Below, in pieces: positions 8,752 through 17,887 of a DNA stretch of 64,000 nucleotides. The notes beneath the pieces are model-generated. The model was not told the DNA's origin. It did no database searches and saw only the letters and a list, made by a program, of their open reading frames with translations. Each line of letters starts with the position of its first letter. The first letter of the stretch is position 1. The translations under genes and the position numbers were made by a program. The stretch is from NCBI RefSeq assembly GCF_020177375.1, contig NZ_JAIWHV010000003.1, positions 1 through 64,000 of the forward strand, read 5' to 3'. The stretch is from Saliphagus infecundisoli (GTDB lineage Archaea > Halobacteriota > Halobacteria > Halobacteriales > Natrialbaceae).

Positions 8752-9160
8752 ACGGGTGCGTGACAAGAGTTAACTCCTTCGCTCCGGCCGCCCTGGCGGC
8801 CGAGCGCCCGGTATTTACTTCGTGGAGCCGGAGCGCGTTCGACGGGCCGTTCCCCAGGCAGGAACCACATCGACGAGTGCGACGACGTTCCCTGGGCCCG
8901 CATCCGACCCCCGACGTCTCGAGGATCACGGGCCGTTCGGGCCCGCGGGAGCACTCGTCGCCCATCCATTACAACCATATGATAGTAATAAAATCGTCTA
9001 ATCCGTTCCCTCTATGGGAACGAACTCGTCCCGAAACGCTCACCAGGATGGCCTCCGCCGAGTCCGGGTGTCGAGCACGCACGCTCCCCCAGCACTCGGA
9101 CGGCCGTCCGTTTTCGGCGACGTGAAGATTTATCCCCTCCGACCCCACACCCACCCACGC
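8752..9160. other. 409-bp intergenic region with palindromes
   Basis: I see no convincing gene. The region holds a 20-bp palindrome (8969-8988) in an AT-rich patch, then a 7-bp inverted repeat CGTTCCC-TCTAT-GGGAACG (9004-9022). Near its end is a TATA box (GATTTAT, 9127-9133) serving the PCC-domain gene. Promoter elements of the leftward SDR gene must also lie here, but I cannot point to a clear TATA box for it. Confidence 0.5.
8969..8988. promoter_or_regulatory. 20-bp palindrome, copy 1 (candidate operator)
   Basis: TTACAACCATATGATAGTAA, with outer arms TTAC/GTAA and a CATATG core. Two related palindromes occur at 14102 and 51229; together they suggest the pattern TTACnAnCrTAyGnTnGTAA. The nearby IclR-type regulator is a candidate binder (inference). 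Confidence 0.45.
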
Positions 9161-9595
9161 ATGGACACCTTCGAATCCGACGACGGCCACGTGGTCGTTC
9201 GACTCGACCGAGGCGACCTCGCGTTAGAATCGCTCGCCGACGCCTGCGAGAGCCACGGGATCGACGCCGGCGTCGTCGTCTCGGGGATCGCGACGTTCAG
9301 CAACCTGAACATCCACTACGTCCACCGGACGGACCTTCCCGAAGAGCAGAGCAAGCGAAACACCGACCTCGAGCTCTCGGGCTCCTGGGAGGTCACGAAC
9401 GTCAACGGCGTCGTCGCCGACGGCGAGCCACACCTCCACGTGACGGCGTTCGACGGCGACCGAACGGTCGGGGGCCACCTGGAGGACGGCTGTGAGGTGA
9501 ACGTCCTTGGCGAGTTCACGATCCGGGAACTATCGGGACTCGACCTCGAGCGCCGACCGGACGATCACGGAATCTCGAAGCTCCGCGAGCGGTAG
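9161..9595 (+). CDS. PCC (DUF296)-domain protein
   Basis: A 144-aa protein consisting almost entirely of the plants-and-prokaryotes conserved (PCC/PPC, DUF296) domain. It begins with acidic strand-helix sequence (RLDRGDLALESLADACESHGI) and carries the characteristic VVSGIATFSN and HLHVTAFDGDRTVGGHLEDG segments. In plants the domain is joined to AT-hooks; the stand-alone prokaryotic proteins form trimers, with no settled function. The ATG is 34 nt after a TATA-like GATTTAT, fitting a short or absent leader. It converges with the dehydratase gene on the other strand. Confidence 0.85.
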   Translation: MDTFESDDGHVVVRLDRGDLALESLADACESHGIDAGVVVSGIATFSNLNIHYVHRTDLPEEQSKRNTDLELSGSWEVTNVNGVVADGEPHLHVTAFDGDRTVGGHLEDGCEVNVLGEFTIRELSGLDLERRPDDHGISKLRER

Positions 9596-9624
9596 GCCAC
9601 CCTCGGTCGCGGACCGCGGCGGGT

Positions 9625-10752
9625 CTATCGGTCGGCCCGAAGCTCCGCGACCGCGTCCTCGTCGACCTCGATCCCCAGGCCCGGCTCTTGGGGGACCGCG
9701 AGTTCCCCGCCGGAGGGGTCGAACGGCGTCTCGAGGATCTCGGTTCGCATCGGGTTCTCGCTGCGGTCGAACTCGACCATCATCGGGTCCGGGGCCGTCC
9801 GGCTGTGGGGGTAGGCAGGGACGCTCGCGGCGAACTGGACGGCCGCGGCGAGCCCGACCGCGCTGTTCCAGATGTGGGGACGGACGCCGACGTTCTCTGT
9901 GGTCGCGAGCTTCGCGATCGTTCGGGCCTCCGAGAGCCCGCCACACCGCGCGAGATTAGGCTGGACGATGTCGACTGCGCCGTCGATCAGGCGCTTGAAC
10001 TCGAACCGGCCGTAGTGAGCCTCGCCGGCCGCGAGCGCGGTCTCGACGTGGCGCTTGACCTCCTCGTACCCCGAGAGATTCTCCGGGGGAACCGGCTCCT
10101 CGATCCACTCGACGTCGTACTCCGCGATCGCTCGCCCGCTCCGGACCGCCTGCTCGGGGCGGTAGTTGCCGTTCATGTCGACCATCAGTCGGGCGTCGGG
10201 TCCCAGGATATCGCGCGCCGTCCGGACGCGCTCTTCGTCCTCCTCGACGCCGGTGCCGATCTTGATCTTCGCGGCCGTAAACCCCTCGTCGACGGCCGCC
10301 TCGATCGGCTCGGCGAGGGGACGCTCGGTCTCGGTGAAGTACATCGTCGAGGCGTAGGGGACGAGCGTCTCGACCGAACGACCCCCGAGCAGCCGGTGGA
10401 CCGGGCGGCCGACCTCCTTGCCGATGAGGTCCCAGCAGGCGACGTCGATCGCGCTGACGACGCTCTGGACGAAGACGGCCTCCCCGAAGTGGTAGGGATC
10501 GGTGTAGGACCGTTCGGCGAGCGATTCGACGTCGAAGGGGTCCATCCCGACGACGTCCTCGGCGAACAGTTCCTCGATCGTCGCCTCGGCGATCGACCCG
10601 GGGACGAACGCCTCGCCCCAGCCGACGAGGCCGGTATCGGTCTCGAGGCGGAGCAACGTCGTCGCCCGGTCGCGGCCGAACCCGCGTGCGTCGCCGAGAC
10701 CCGCGGACAGGGTGTGGGCGAGCGGGATCGGCTCGATCGTCGTGATCTCCAT
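9625..10752 (-). CDS. Mandelate racemase/muconate lactonizing enzyme-family dehydratase
   Basis: Enolase-superfamily enzyme of 375 aa with an N-terminal capping domain and a TIM barrel. Visible landmarks are the KxK base motif (AAKIKIG), metal ligands in LMVDMNGNY, EEPVPPENLSG and AAGEAHYG, VQPNLARCGGLSEA, and a late His (RPHIW). The KxK plus His arrangement is that of the mandelate racemase subgroup, mostly acid-sugar dehydratases or epimerases. It probably dehydrates a sugar acid to a 2-keto-3-deoxy acid, for which the aldolase-family gene at 46703 would be the next step. The exact substrate is not deducible. A second, different family member lies 100 bp upstream on the same strand. Confidence 0.9.
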   Translation of the reverse strand: MEITTIEPIPLAHTLSAGLGDARGFGRDRATTLLRLETDTGLVGWGEAFVPGSIAEATIEELFAEDVVGMDPFDVESLAERSYTDPYHFGEAVFVQSVVSAIDVACWDLIGKEVGRPVHRLLGGRSVETLVPYASTMYFTETERPLAEPIEAAVDEGFTAAKIKIGTGVEEDEERVRTARDILGPDARLMVDMNGNYRPEQAVRSGRAIAEYDVEWIEEPVPPENLSGYEEVKRHVETALAAGEAHYGRFEFKRLIDGAVDIVQPNLARCGGLSEARTIAKLATTENVGVRPHIWNSAVGLAAAVQFAASVPAYPHSRTAPDPMMVEFDRSENPMRTEILETPFDPSGGELAVPQEPGLGIEVDEDAVAELRADR

Positions 10753-10852
10753 GGTCGGACGAGCAGTGCGGGGCCGATATAGATTTGGTTCGCCGCGATC
10801 GGAGCGGGCGTTCCCGCTGGGCGAACGCGGCTCGTCGCCTCAACTGCCGACC

Positions 10853-12031
10853 TCAGCGCTCGCCGACGCTGCCGTCGGCCCGCCGGCCGATCGGGCGGTC
10901 GAAGCCGAGATCGGTTCCCGCGAGTTCGCGGACGCGGTCCTCGTCGATCGAGACACCGAGTCCCGGTTCCTCCGGGAGGTCGAGGTAACTCCCGGTGCGA
11001 TCGAGAAGCGAGTCGTCGGCGAGGTAGCGCGAGGCGTCGGGGTCGTCGACGACGACCTGCTCCTGGATCAGGGCGTTCGGGGCGGCCGCGACGACCTGCA
11101 GCGAGGCCGCCAGCGCGACCGGCCCGATCGGGCAGTGGAGTGCGAGGGAAACGTCGTACGTCTCGGCCATGTCGGCGATCTTCTTCGTCTCGGTGATCCC
11201 GCCGGCACTGGAGACGTCCGGCTGGACGATATCGACCGCGTCGGCCTCCAGCAGCGGTCGAAACCCCCACCGGGAGTAGAGGCGTTCGCCGGTCGCGATC
11301 GGGATCGTCGTCGCCCCGGCCACCCTCTCGAGGGCGTGGTCGTGTTCGGGGGTCACCGGCTCCTCGATGAACATCGGGTCGAACGCCTCGACGGCGTCGG
11401 CCAGGCGGCGGGCCATCGCCTTCGAGGCCCGCCCGTGGAAGTCCAGCGCGACGTCGACCTCGGGGCCGACGGCCTCCCGGACAGCACCGACGACGGCTCG
11501 TGCGCGCTCGACCGCCGCCGGAGCGTCGACGGGCTCTAAGCCGCCGGTCGGGACGAGCTTCAGGGCGGTGTAGCCCTCCTCGACGTAGCCCTCGGCCTCG
11601 CTGGCGGCCGCCGCGGCCGCCTTCTCGGGATCGTCGATCCCCCTGTGAGCATCGACGTGGTGGTAGACCCGGACCCGGTCGCGGACGGGACCGCCGAGCA
11701 GTTCGTAGACCGGGCACCCGCAGGCCTTTCCCTTCAGGTCCCAAAGCGCCTCGTCGATGCCGGCGATGGCGCTCATGTGAACGGGCCCGCCCCGGTAGAA
11801 GCTGCTGCGGTACATCGCCTGCCAGCGGTCCTCGATTCGGCCCGGATCAGCCCCCAGAACGTACTTCTGCATCATCTGATCGACGGCACTGCGGGTCGCG
11901 GGCGCGCTGCCCTCCCGGAAGTGCCATTTCGTGTAAACCTCGCCCCAGCCGACCCGGCCGTCGCTCGTCTCGAGCCTGAGGAACTGCCACCGTGGCGGGA
12001 CCTCGTACAGTTCGTAGTCGGTAACGCGCAT
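10853..12031 (-). CDS. D-galactonate dehydratase-like enolase-superfamily enzyme
   Basis: A 392-aa enolase-superfamily protein whose barrel motifs closely follow galactonate dehydratase (DgoD-type): ALKLVPTGG, VALDFHGR, FIEEPVTPEHD, TGERLYSRWGF, IVQPDVSSAGGITETKKIA, and ALHCPIGPVALAA. The Asp, two Glu metal ligands and the His of this subgroup are all present. Expected reaction: dehydration of D-galactonate or a related aldonate to 2-keto-3-deoxy-galactonate. The start at the ATG in MRVTDYELYEVPP is chosen because the preceding in-frame sequence is basic, unlike the rest of the protein. It lies 61 nt after the stop of the Gfo/Idh/MocA gene and is probably co-transcribed with it. Confidence 0.88.
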   Translation of the reverse strand: MRVTDYELYEVPPRWQFLRLETSDGRVGWGEVYTKWHFREGSAPATRSAVDQMMQKYVLGADPGRIEDRWQAMYRSSFYRGGPVHMSAIAGIDEALWDLKGKACGCPVYELLGGPVRDRVRVYHHVDAHRGIDDPEKAAAAAASEAEGYVEEGYTALKLVPTGGLEPVDAPAAVERARAVVGAVREAVGPEVDVALDFHGRASKAMARRLADAVEAFDPMFIEEPVTPEHDHALERVAGATTIPIATGERLYSRWGFRPLLEADAVDIVQPDVSSAGGITETKKIADMAETYDVSLALHCPIGPVALAASLQVVAAAPNALIQEQVVVDDPDASRYLADDSLLDRTGSYLDLPEEPGLGVSIDEDRVRELAGTDLGFDRPIGRRADGSVGER

Positions 12032-12092
12032 CCGGTGAGTGGGCGGGGGCCCGCCGCTTGAACCTTCGGGACGGGGAACCACGCGCCGGGAC

Positions 12093-13076
12093 TCACAGCT
12101 CCCGTAACTCCCCGACGGCGACCTCCCGACCCAGCTCCGCCGACGCGTAGGCCACGAGGACGACCTCGACGGCTCTCCGGGCCTCCCTCGCGTCGACGAT
12201 CGGCTGGCGGCCCTCCCGGACCGCCCCGACGAAGTCACGGATCTGGCCCTCGAGGCCCGTTCCACACGGCGGCCGGTCGAGGTCGGGCTCGACCGTCTCG
12301 TCGCCGAGAGCGAAGGTTCCGGAGCTGTAGGAGCCCTCGGTGCCGTTTACCTCGACGCGCTCCCTGGTCGCGCCCCGGACGCCCGTCGTTGCCTCGATCG
12401 TGCCGTAGCCGCCGTTCTCGAACCGGACCGTCGCGACGAGGACGTCCTCGTGGTTCATCTCGTGGGCGAGGGTGTCCGCCGACGCCGAGACGCTCTCGAT
12501 GCCGCCAGTAAGCCAGTCCAGGAGGTCGACGAAGTGGATCGCCTGCTGGAGGAGGGCGCCGCCGCCGGCTTCTTCGGTGCCGTGCCAGTCGTCGTAGTAC
12601 GACTGGGATCGGTGGTACTTGACGGCGGTGTCGGCCAGCAGGACGTCGCCGAACCGTCCCTCGTCGAGCCACCGCTTGGCGGTCCACCGTTCCGGCGTGA
12701 ACCGCCGCTGGAAGACGCCAGCGATCGTTGCGTCGTGCTCGTCGGCAGCCTCGACGATCCGGTCTGCGCGTTCGACGTCAACGTCCAGGGGTTTCTCGAC
12801 CAACACGTCGATCCCGCGTTCGATCGCGTCGATCGCGACCTCGGCATGGGTTCCCGAGGGCGTACAGACGCTTACCGCATCGAGGTCCTCGGCCTCGAAC
12901 ATCTCGACGTGGTCCGTGTACCCCCGCACGTCGTACTCCTCGGCGAACGGAGCGATCGACGACTCGCTCCGGGCCGACCCCGCGAGGAGGTCGGCGCCGT
13001 CGATCGCTCCGAGACGGTCCGCGTGGGTCGTCCCGAACCCGCTCGCCCCAACGATCCCGTATCCGATGGTTCCCAT
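12093..13076 (-). CDS. Gfo/Idh/MocA-family dehydrogenase (first of three)
   Basis: A 327-aa NAD(P)-dependent dehydrogenase of the glucose-fructose/inositol dehydrogenase class. The N-terminal Rossmann fold has GIVGASGFGTTHADRL, followed by CTPSGTHAEVA and the hallmark EKP (VEKPLDVDV) near residue 95. The C-terminal substrate domain has HxxD (HFVDLLDWLTGG). It likely oxidises a sugar or sugar derivative upstream of the adjacent dehydratases. The ATG at 13076 begins MGTIGYGIVG, exactly at the fold. It is divergent from the IclR regulator across 180 bp, a typical arrangement for a regulator and its target. Confidence 0.9.
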   Translation of the reverse strand: MGTIGYGIVGASGFGTTHADRLGAIDGADLLAGSARSESSIAPFAEEYDVRGYTDHVEMFEAEDLDAVSVCTPSGTHAEVAIDAIERGIDVLVEKPLDVDVERADRIVEAADEHDATIAGVFQRRFTPERWTAKRWLDEGRFGDVLLADTAVKYHRSQSYYDDWHGTEEAGGGALLQQAIHFVDLLDWLTGGIESVSASADTLAHEMNHEDVLVATVRFENGGYGTIEATTGVRGATRERVEVNGTEGSYSSGTFALGDETVEPDLDRPPCGTGLEGQIRDFVGAVREGRQPIVDAREARRAVEVVLVAYASAELGREVAVGELREL

Positions 13077-13256
13077 GCCGCCGGACTCGCTTCGCCGGCA
13101 CTTCAACGTTGCAGTAGCGGTACCGGCGGTCCGAGCGATGCGACCGACTCCTCGACCGTCGGTGATTCCCCCGACGGGTGTTGTCACTCGAACGAACGTT
13201 CCTCGTGACCGAACCGACCCGATAGCTATAGGGTCCTGGATTGGAATGCGAGGGAC

Positions 13257-14030
13257 ATGACCAGCGCGCGCGGAACCGGGCCCGATACGGGGATCAAGTC
13301 GACGGACACGCTGATCTCCATCCTCGAGGTCCTGCAGAGCCGCGACGGCGCGGGCGTCACCGAGATCGCCGAGGAGCTCGACCGCTCGAAGAGCACCGTC
13401 CACAGCCACCTCCAGTCGCTGCGGGCCCACCGCTGTATCCGGAAGGACGGAACGACCTACCGGCTCGGGCTGCGATTCCTGAGCTTCGGCGGCCACGCCT
13501 GCAACCGGACGGGGCTCCTCGAGATCGTCAGGCCCGAAGTCGACGGCTTGGTCGAGGAGACCGGCGAGACCGCCCAGATGGTCGTCGAGGAACACGGCCG
13601 CGGGATCTACGTCTGCCAGAGCCGGGGCGCCGAGGCAGTCAGGACCGACTCCCACGTCGGCACCGAGGTCGGCCTCCACTGTACGGCCGTCGGAAAGGCG
13701 ATCCTCGCCCACCTCCCCGAGGACCGGGTCCGGGAGATCGCCGACCGCCACGGACTTCCCCCGAGGACCGATGAAACGGTCACGGATCTCGACGAACTGT
13801 TCGCTGCTCTCGAACGAGTTCGCGAGCGGGGGTACGCGATCGACGACGGCGAACGGATCCCCGGGATCAGGTGCGTCGCAGCGCCGGTCCGGACCGACGA
13901 CGGCGTGATCGGCGCGCTCAGCGTCAACGGGCCGACGAAGCGCCTCGAGGGCGAGTATTTCCGGGAGAAACTCCCGTCGCTCGTCGGCCGGGCGGCCAGG
14001 GTCGTCGAGATCAACGCGACCTACGCCTGA
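13257..14030 (+). CDS. IclR-family transcriptional regulator
   Basis: A 257-aa regulator. The N-terminal winged helix-turn-helix (about residues 17-75) contains TLISILEVLQSRDGAGVTEI and KSTVHSHLQSL. The C-terminal effector domain has the usual landmarks HVGTEVGLHCTAVGKAILA, ERVRERGYAIDDGE and IRCVAAPVR. IclR proteins commonly control sugar-acid and aromatic catabolism, so the divergent dehydrogenase-dehydratase operon is the obvious target. The intergenic strip holds a loose inverted repeat (GTCAC at 13183, GTGAC at 13205) and GATAGCTATAGG upstream of this gene. One copy of the 20-bp palindrome lies 72 nt past its stop. Confidence 0.92.
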   Translation: MTSARGTGPDTGIKSTDTLISILEVLQSRDGAGVTEIAEELDRSKSTVHSHLQSLRAHRCIRKDGTTYRLGLRFLSFGGHACNRTGLLEIVRPEVDGLVEETGETAQMVVEEHGRGIYVCQSRGAEAVRTDSHVGTEVGLHCTAVGKAILAHLPEDRVREIADRHGLPPRTDETVTDLDELFAALERVRERGYAIDDGERIPGIRCVAAPVRTDDGVIGALSVNGPTKRLEGEYFREKLPSLVGRAARVVEINATYA

Positions 14031-14101
14031 GACGGATCGCCGTACCGATCCACCGACGCTCGGCGTGGCCGAACCGATACTCGTTACGGTTGCATTGGGA
14101 T

Positions 14102-14121
14102 TTACGGACGTACGATTGTAA
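14102..14121. promoter_or_regulatory. 20-bp palindrome, copy 2 (candidate operator)
   Basis: TTACGGACGTACGATTGTAA, with arms TTAC/GTAA around a CGTACG core, between the IclR gene and the HEAT-repeat gene. It is followed by GTATCGGTGGTC (14123-14134), nearly identical to the sequence after copy 3, and then by a small inverted repeat CGAACA-AC-TGTTCG (14141-14154). Confidence 0.5.
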
Positions 14122-14242
14122 CGTATCGGTGGTCAGGCGACGAACAACTGTTCGATGACAGGGGACGAAGCGACGGACGGAGGATCGTCCGCCGCTCGAG
14201 GGGCGCCAGCTATAAGCCGCGACGGGCGAACCCGACGGATAC

Positions 14243-15337
14243 ATGCCCCTCTCCCCAGACGAACCGGAGGCGTCAGTGCTCTGCGAGCGGGCCCAGCGGG
14301 AGCCGGAATCGGTGGCGGTCGCGGCCGTCGTCGACCACCTCGTCTTCGGCGATCGGGCGACCCGGCGGACGGCCCTCGAGGCCTACGAAACGCTCGTCGA
14401 GCGCCGTCCGGGAGCGGTCGAGGACGCTGCGACCCGGCTCGCCGAACATCTCGCCGCCGACGACTGGGGTGCCCGGCGTCGGGCGGCGCTGACGGTCCGG
14501 GCGCTCGTCGAGCCCGCCCCGGAGGCGGTCGAGGGGGTCGTCCCCGAACTCCGGGCGCTCGGAGATTCCAGGAAACCCGGCCGCGAGGCGGCGGTCGACG
14601 CCCTCGCGGGGCTCGCCCTGGAGCGTCCGGAGGCGGCGGTTCCCGCGGTCGAGGTCCTCGCCGCGATCTGTCACGAGCCGGTCGAGCCCGTAGAGGGCGG
14701 GCAGCGAGTCGGTCCGGCGCGGGCGTCGGGAGGCGGCCCGTTGGCTCCGGAACGCGAGCGCCGCGACCGGGTCCGGGTCCGCGCGATCGCGGGACTCACC
14801 CGGATCGCCGCCGTCGAACCGGCGGCGATGGAGCCGGTCGTCGCCGGCGTCGGCGACCTCCTCTCGGACGACCACAACCTCGTCCGGGCGGCGGCCTGCG
14901 AGGTCTTCGAGGCCGTCGCGACGACGTTCCCCGACGAGGTGGCGGCCGTCGCCGACGCCCTCGCCGAGCGGGCCGGCTCCGACCCCGAGCAGCCGGTTCC
15001 CTGGCGGGCGGCCGACGCACTCGTCGCCCTCGCGGCCGTTCGTCCCGCGCGGGTCGGTCGCGCGGTCGCGCCGGTCGCCGCCGACCTCTCGCGCTTTCTC
15101 GACTCCCGAGAGGCCGACCGGCGCCGGACGGGGACGACGCTGGCCGTCGCCGCCGCGGCCGTCCGGCCGACCGCCATCGAGCCCGCCGGAGCGCTCCTCG
15201 AGGAGCGCCTCGCCGACGAGGACGACGTGAGGACGCATGCGGCGACCGCGCTCGCGCTCTCGGGCGTCGGGAGGGCGCGGGCACTGCGGGCCGTTCTGGC
15301 CGGGGGCGTCGACCGATCGGGGGGCACGGACGGCTGA
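14243..15337 (+). CDS. HEAT-repeat protein
   Basis: A 364-aa, Ala/Arg/Glu-rich, all-helical protein. It is built from about eight HEAT-like units; recurrent elements are R/AAALxxxAxxxP and LADDxxxVRxxAAxAL, as in AADDWGARRRAALTVRALV, SDDHNLVRAAACEVFEAVA and ADEDDVRTHAATALALSGV. There is no signal peptide or membrane segment, so it is cytoplasmic. Such solenoids usually mediate protein-protein contacts. A TATA box (GCTATAAG, 14209-14216) about 30 nt upstream supports this start and its own leaderless promoter. It stands 78 nt before the ATPase gene of cluster 2 and may be expressed with it; its partner is unknown. Confidence 0.8.
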   Translation: MPLSPDEPEASVLCERAQREPESVAVAAVVDHLVFGDRATRRTALEAYETLVERRPGAVEDAATRLAEHLAADDWGARRRAALTVRALVEPAPEAVEGVVPELRALGDSRKPGREAAVDALAGLALERPEAAVPAVEVLAAICHEPVEPVEGGQRVGPARASGGGPLAPERERRDRVRVRAIAGLTRIAAVEPAAMEPVVAGVGDLLSDDHNLVRAAACEVFEAVATTFPDEVAAVADALAERAGSDPEQPVPWRAADALVALAAVRPARVGRAVAPVAADLSRFLDSREADRRRTGTTLAVAAAAVRPTAIEPAGALLEERLADEDDVRTHAATALALSGVGRARALRAVLAGGVDRSGGTDG

Positions 15338-15414
15338 CCGCCGCCGGAGGAGCGCCGCGCGGCAAGGTTTATGTATGCGATCTCCGAACAGGACTCCAGA
15401 ACGACGCCACGCAA

Positions 15415-17586
15415 ATGACACGGAGCCTATCCGACCACGAGATCCGCGGCGATCCGGAGTCGATCCTCGAGGTGTCCGACCTCGACGTCACCTTCGACAT
15501 GGACCGGGGGGAGTCGAAGGTCCTGGACGGGGTGAGCTTCGAGGTCCACCGCGACGAGATGCTCGGGATCGTCGGCGAGTCCGGCTCGGGGAAGTCGATG
15601 TTCGCCTCCGCGCTGCTCAACGCCGTCGTCGACCCCGGGCGGGCCTCCGGGGAGGTGATCTACGACGATCCCGACGCGGGACCCGTCGACGTCCTCTCGC
15701 TGTCGGAAGACCAGCTCGAGTCGTTCCGGTGGGAGGAGGTCGCGATGGTGTTCCAGGGCGCGATGAGCTCGTTCAACCCGACGATGAAGATCGACGAGCA
15801 CTTCGAGGAAACGATCCAGGCCCACGGGGAGCCGATGGACGACCGGATGGCCCACGCCCGCGAGCTCCTCTCGAACCTCTATCTCGACCCCGACCGGGTG
15901 CTCGGCTCGTATCCCCACGAGCTCTCGGGGGGGATGAAACAGCGCGCGCTGATCGCGCTCTCGCTCGTGCTCGACCCGGAGGTGCTCGTGATGGACGAGC
16001 CGACCGCCGCCCTGGACCTCCTGATGCAGCGCTCCATCATGAACCTGCTCGACAACCTCCAGGAGGAGTACGACCTCACCATCGTCTTCATCACCCACGA
16101 CCTCCCGCTGGTCGCGGGCCTGGCCGACCGGCTGGCGGTGATGTACGCCTTCGAGTTCGTCGAGTATGGGCCAAGCGAGGAGGTCATCCGGGACGCAGCC
16201 CACCCCTACACGCGGGCGCTGTTGAAATCGGTTCCGAGCGTCGACGCCGCCTTAGAGGACATGAACCCCATCGAGGGCGAGAGCCCCGATCCCGTGGACA
16301 CGCCCGCCGGCTGTTCGTACCACCCGCGGTGTCCGCTGGCCGACGAGCAGTGCGTCGCCGAGGACCCCGACTACCACGACGTCGGCGAGGACCGGGGAGC
16401 CGCCTGTTTCCACTGGGAGCGGTCCTCGGAGGCCGTCGAGTACAAACTCGGCGTCGATCCGGTCGTGCCCGACGAGCCCTCGCGGGCCGTCCGCGGGGAC
16501 GAGGAGACCGTGGTCTCCCTCGAGGACCTCGAGGTCCACTTCGACCAGTCGGGGTTCATCGATCGCCTGTTCGATCAGGACGCGACCGTCCGGGCGGTCG
16601 ACGGCGTCGACTTGGAGATTGCCGAGAACGAGGTGGTCGCGCTGGTCGGCGAGAGCGGCTGCGGGAAGACCACGCTCGGCAAGACCGCGATCGGACTCCA
16701 GGAGCCGACCGCGGGGACGGTCCGGTACCGGGGTCACGACGTCTGGGAGGCAAAGCGCGGCGAGGGCGAGATCGACCACGACCGGATCCGGCGGGCCCTC
16801 CAGATCGTCCACCAGGACCCCGGGAGCTCGCTCAACCCGACCCGCACAGTCAGAACGAGCCTCGCGGCCCCGCTGAAGCGCTGGCGGTCGGACCTGAACT
16901 CCAGCGACCGGGAGACGGTGGTCCACAACCTCCTGGAGCGAGTGGGGATGAAACCCGCCGAGGACTACGCGCTCCGTTTCCCCCACCAGCTGTCGGGCGG
17001 CGAGAAACAGCGGGTCGTGCTCCTGCGGGCCCTGCTGATGAGTCCGGACCTCATCCTCGCCGACGAGGCCGTCTCGGCCCTGGACGTCTCCCTGCGCGTC
17101 GAGATGATGGAACTCATGCTCAGCCTCCAGGAGCTGTTCGACACCTCCTATCTGTTCATCTCCCACGACTTCGCGAACGCCCGCTACCTCGCCGAGGAGT
17201 CCGGCGGCCGGATCGGGATCATGTACCTCGGAAACGTAGTCGAGATCGGCCCCGCCGAGGAGATCATCCACGACCCGAAACACCCCTACACGAAGGTCCT
17301 TCGGTGGGCGACGCCGCCGCTCGATCCCGACGCGGCTCAGGAGGCCCGGGAGACCGAGCCGCCGATCCGCGAGATCGACATCCCCGACCCGACCGATCCC
17401 CCGAGCGGCTGTCCGTTCCACACCCGCTGTCCGGAGGCCCGGGAGGTCTGTCGGGAGCGCGAGCCGGAGCTGACGGCCAGCGAGGGCGAGGCGTCGCTGG
17501 CGGCCTGCTTCCGTGAGGACGAGGACCACGCCTACTGGGAGAGCGAACCGATCGTCGAGGGAAGCTCCGGCGAGAACGCCTCCTAA
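15415..17586 (+). CDS. Fused DppD-DppF-type double ABC ATPase (cluster 2)
   Basis: A 723-aa fusion of two ATPase domains, colinear with the cluster 1 protein. Domain 1: Walker A GESGSGKS (from residue 53), LSGGMKQR, LVMDEPTAALD and the Cys-rich oligopeptide extension. Domain 2: Walker A GESGCGKT (from about 412), LSGGEKQR, ADEAVSALD and a second Cys-rich extension. The ATG at 15415 starts MTRSLSDHEIRG. The same frame is open far upstream, but that part is out of character (basic, Arg/Gly-rich) and overlaps the HEAT gene in another frame. The start is in an ATGA overlap with a 15-codon frame that opens at 15371. Confidence 0.95.
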   Translation: MTRSLSDHEIRGDPESILEVSDLDVTFDMDRGESKVLDGVSFEVHRDEMLGIVGESGSGKSMFASALLNAVVDPGRASGEVIYDDPDAGPVDVLSLSEDQLESFRWEEVAMVFQGAMSSFNPTMKIDEHFEETIQAHGEPMDDRMAHARELLSNLYLDPDRVLGSYPHELSGGMKQRALIALSLVLDPEVLVMDEPTAALDLLMQRSIMNLLDNLQEEYDLTIVFITHDLPLVAGLADRLAVMYAFEFVEYGPSEEVIRDAAHPYTRALLKSVPSVDAALEDMNPIEGESPDPVDTPAGCSYHPRCPLADEQCVAEDPDYHDVGEDRGAACFHWERSSEAVEYKLGVDPVVPDEPSRAVRGDEETVVSLEDLEVHFDQSGFIDRLFDQDATVRAVDGVDLEIAENEVVALVGESGCGKTTLGKTAIGLQEPTAGTVRYRGHDVWEAKRGEGEIDHDRIRRALQIVHQDPGSSLNPTRTVRTSLAAPLKRWRSDLNSSDRETVVHNLLERVGMKPAEDYALRFPHQLSGGEKQRVVLLRALLMSPDLILADEAVSALDVSLRVEMMELMLSLQELFDTSYLFISHDFANARYLAEESGGRIGIMYLGNVVEIGPAEEIIHDPKHPYTKVLRWATPPLDPDAAQEARETEPPIREIDIPDPTDPPSGCPFHTRCPEAREVCREREPELTASEGEASLAACFREDEDHAYWESEPIVEGSSGENAS

Positions 17587-17618
17587 AGGTTTTTCCCGGT
17601 CGGGACCGCCCCTCCCGT

Positions 17619-17843
17619 ATGGCCGGCAAGTACGACAAGAGCTACGTCGACCATCTCTGTGACCACGAGCAGGGGTGGCGCCTGCTGTTTACGTTCTCGG
17701 TCGGCTTCCTCGCGCTGTCGGTCCTCTGGTTTCTCTCCGTCGAGCCCGGCTCCCCGACGTACGTCGTCACGATCATGAACCTCGTCGGGTTGAGCGGGCT
17801 CGCGATCCTGAGCGGGTTCGTGCTCTCGCGGTGTCGGCGGTAA
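17619..17843 (+). CDS. Two-helix small membrane protein, family A (cluster 2)
   Basis: A 74-aa protein: a charged N-terminus with Cys14, two hydrophobic helices (about residues 20-42 and 48-70), a short turn VEPGSPTYV between them, and a basic end (RCRR). It lies between the ATPase and the DppB permease genes. It is clearly related to the protein at 59003 in cluster 3: the Cys at position 14, the VEPxxPT turn and the helix-2 pattern line up. The N-terminus should face the cytoplasm or outside depending on the positive tail; I cannot decide. No known family comes to mind; a small accessory subunit of the transporter is the simplest guess. Confidence 0.75.
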   Translation: MAGKYDKSYVDHLCDHEQGWRLLFTFSVGFLALSVLWFLSVEPGSPTYVVTIMNLVGLSGLAILSGFVLSRCRR

Positions 17844-17887
17844 CGGAGTAAACTATATGATGGCCGAGACGCCATCCAGTACCATCA

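Noticed and set aside
8358-9125. 255-codon + strand frame across the SDR 5' end and the intergenic region
   Set aside because: No domain or acidic character; it runs antisense to the SDR gene and includes the palindromes, which are better read as regulatory DNA.
14155-15414. N-terminal extension of the cluster 2 ATPase to 14155
   Set aside because: The extension is Arg/Gly-rich and basic and is the shadow of the HEAT-repeat gene; the cluster 1 ATPase starts at the position equivalent to 15415.
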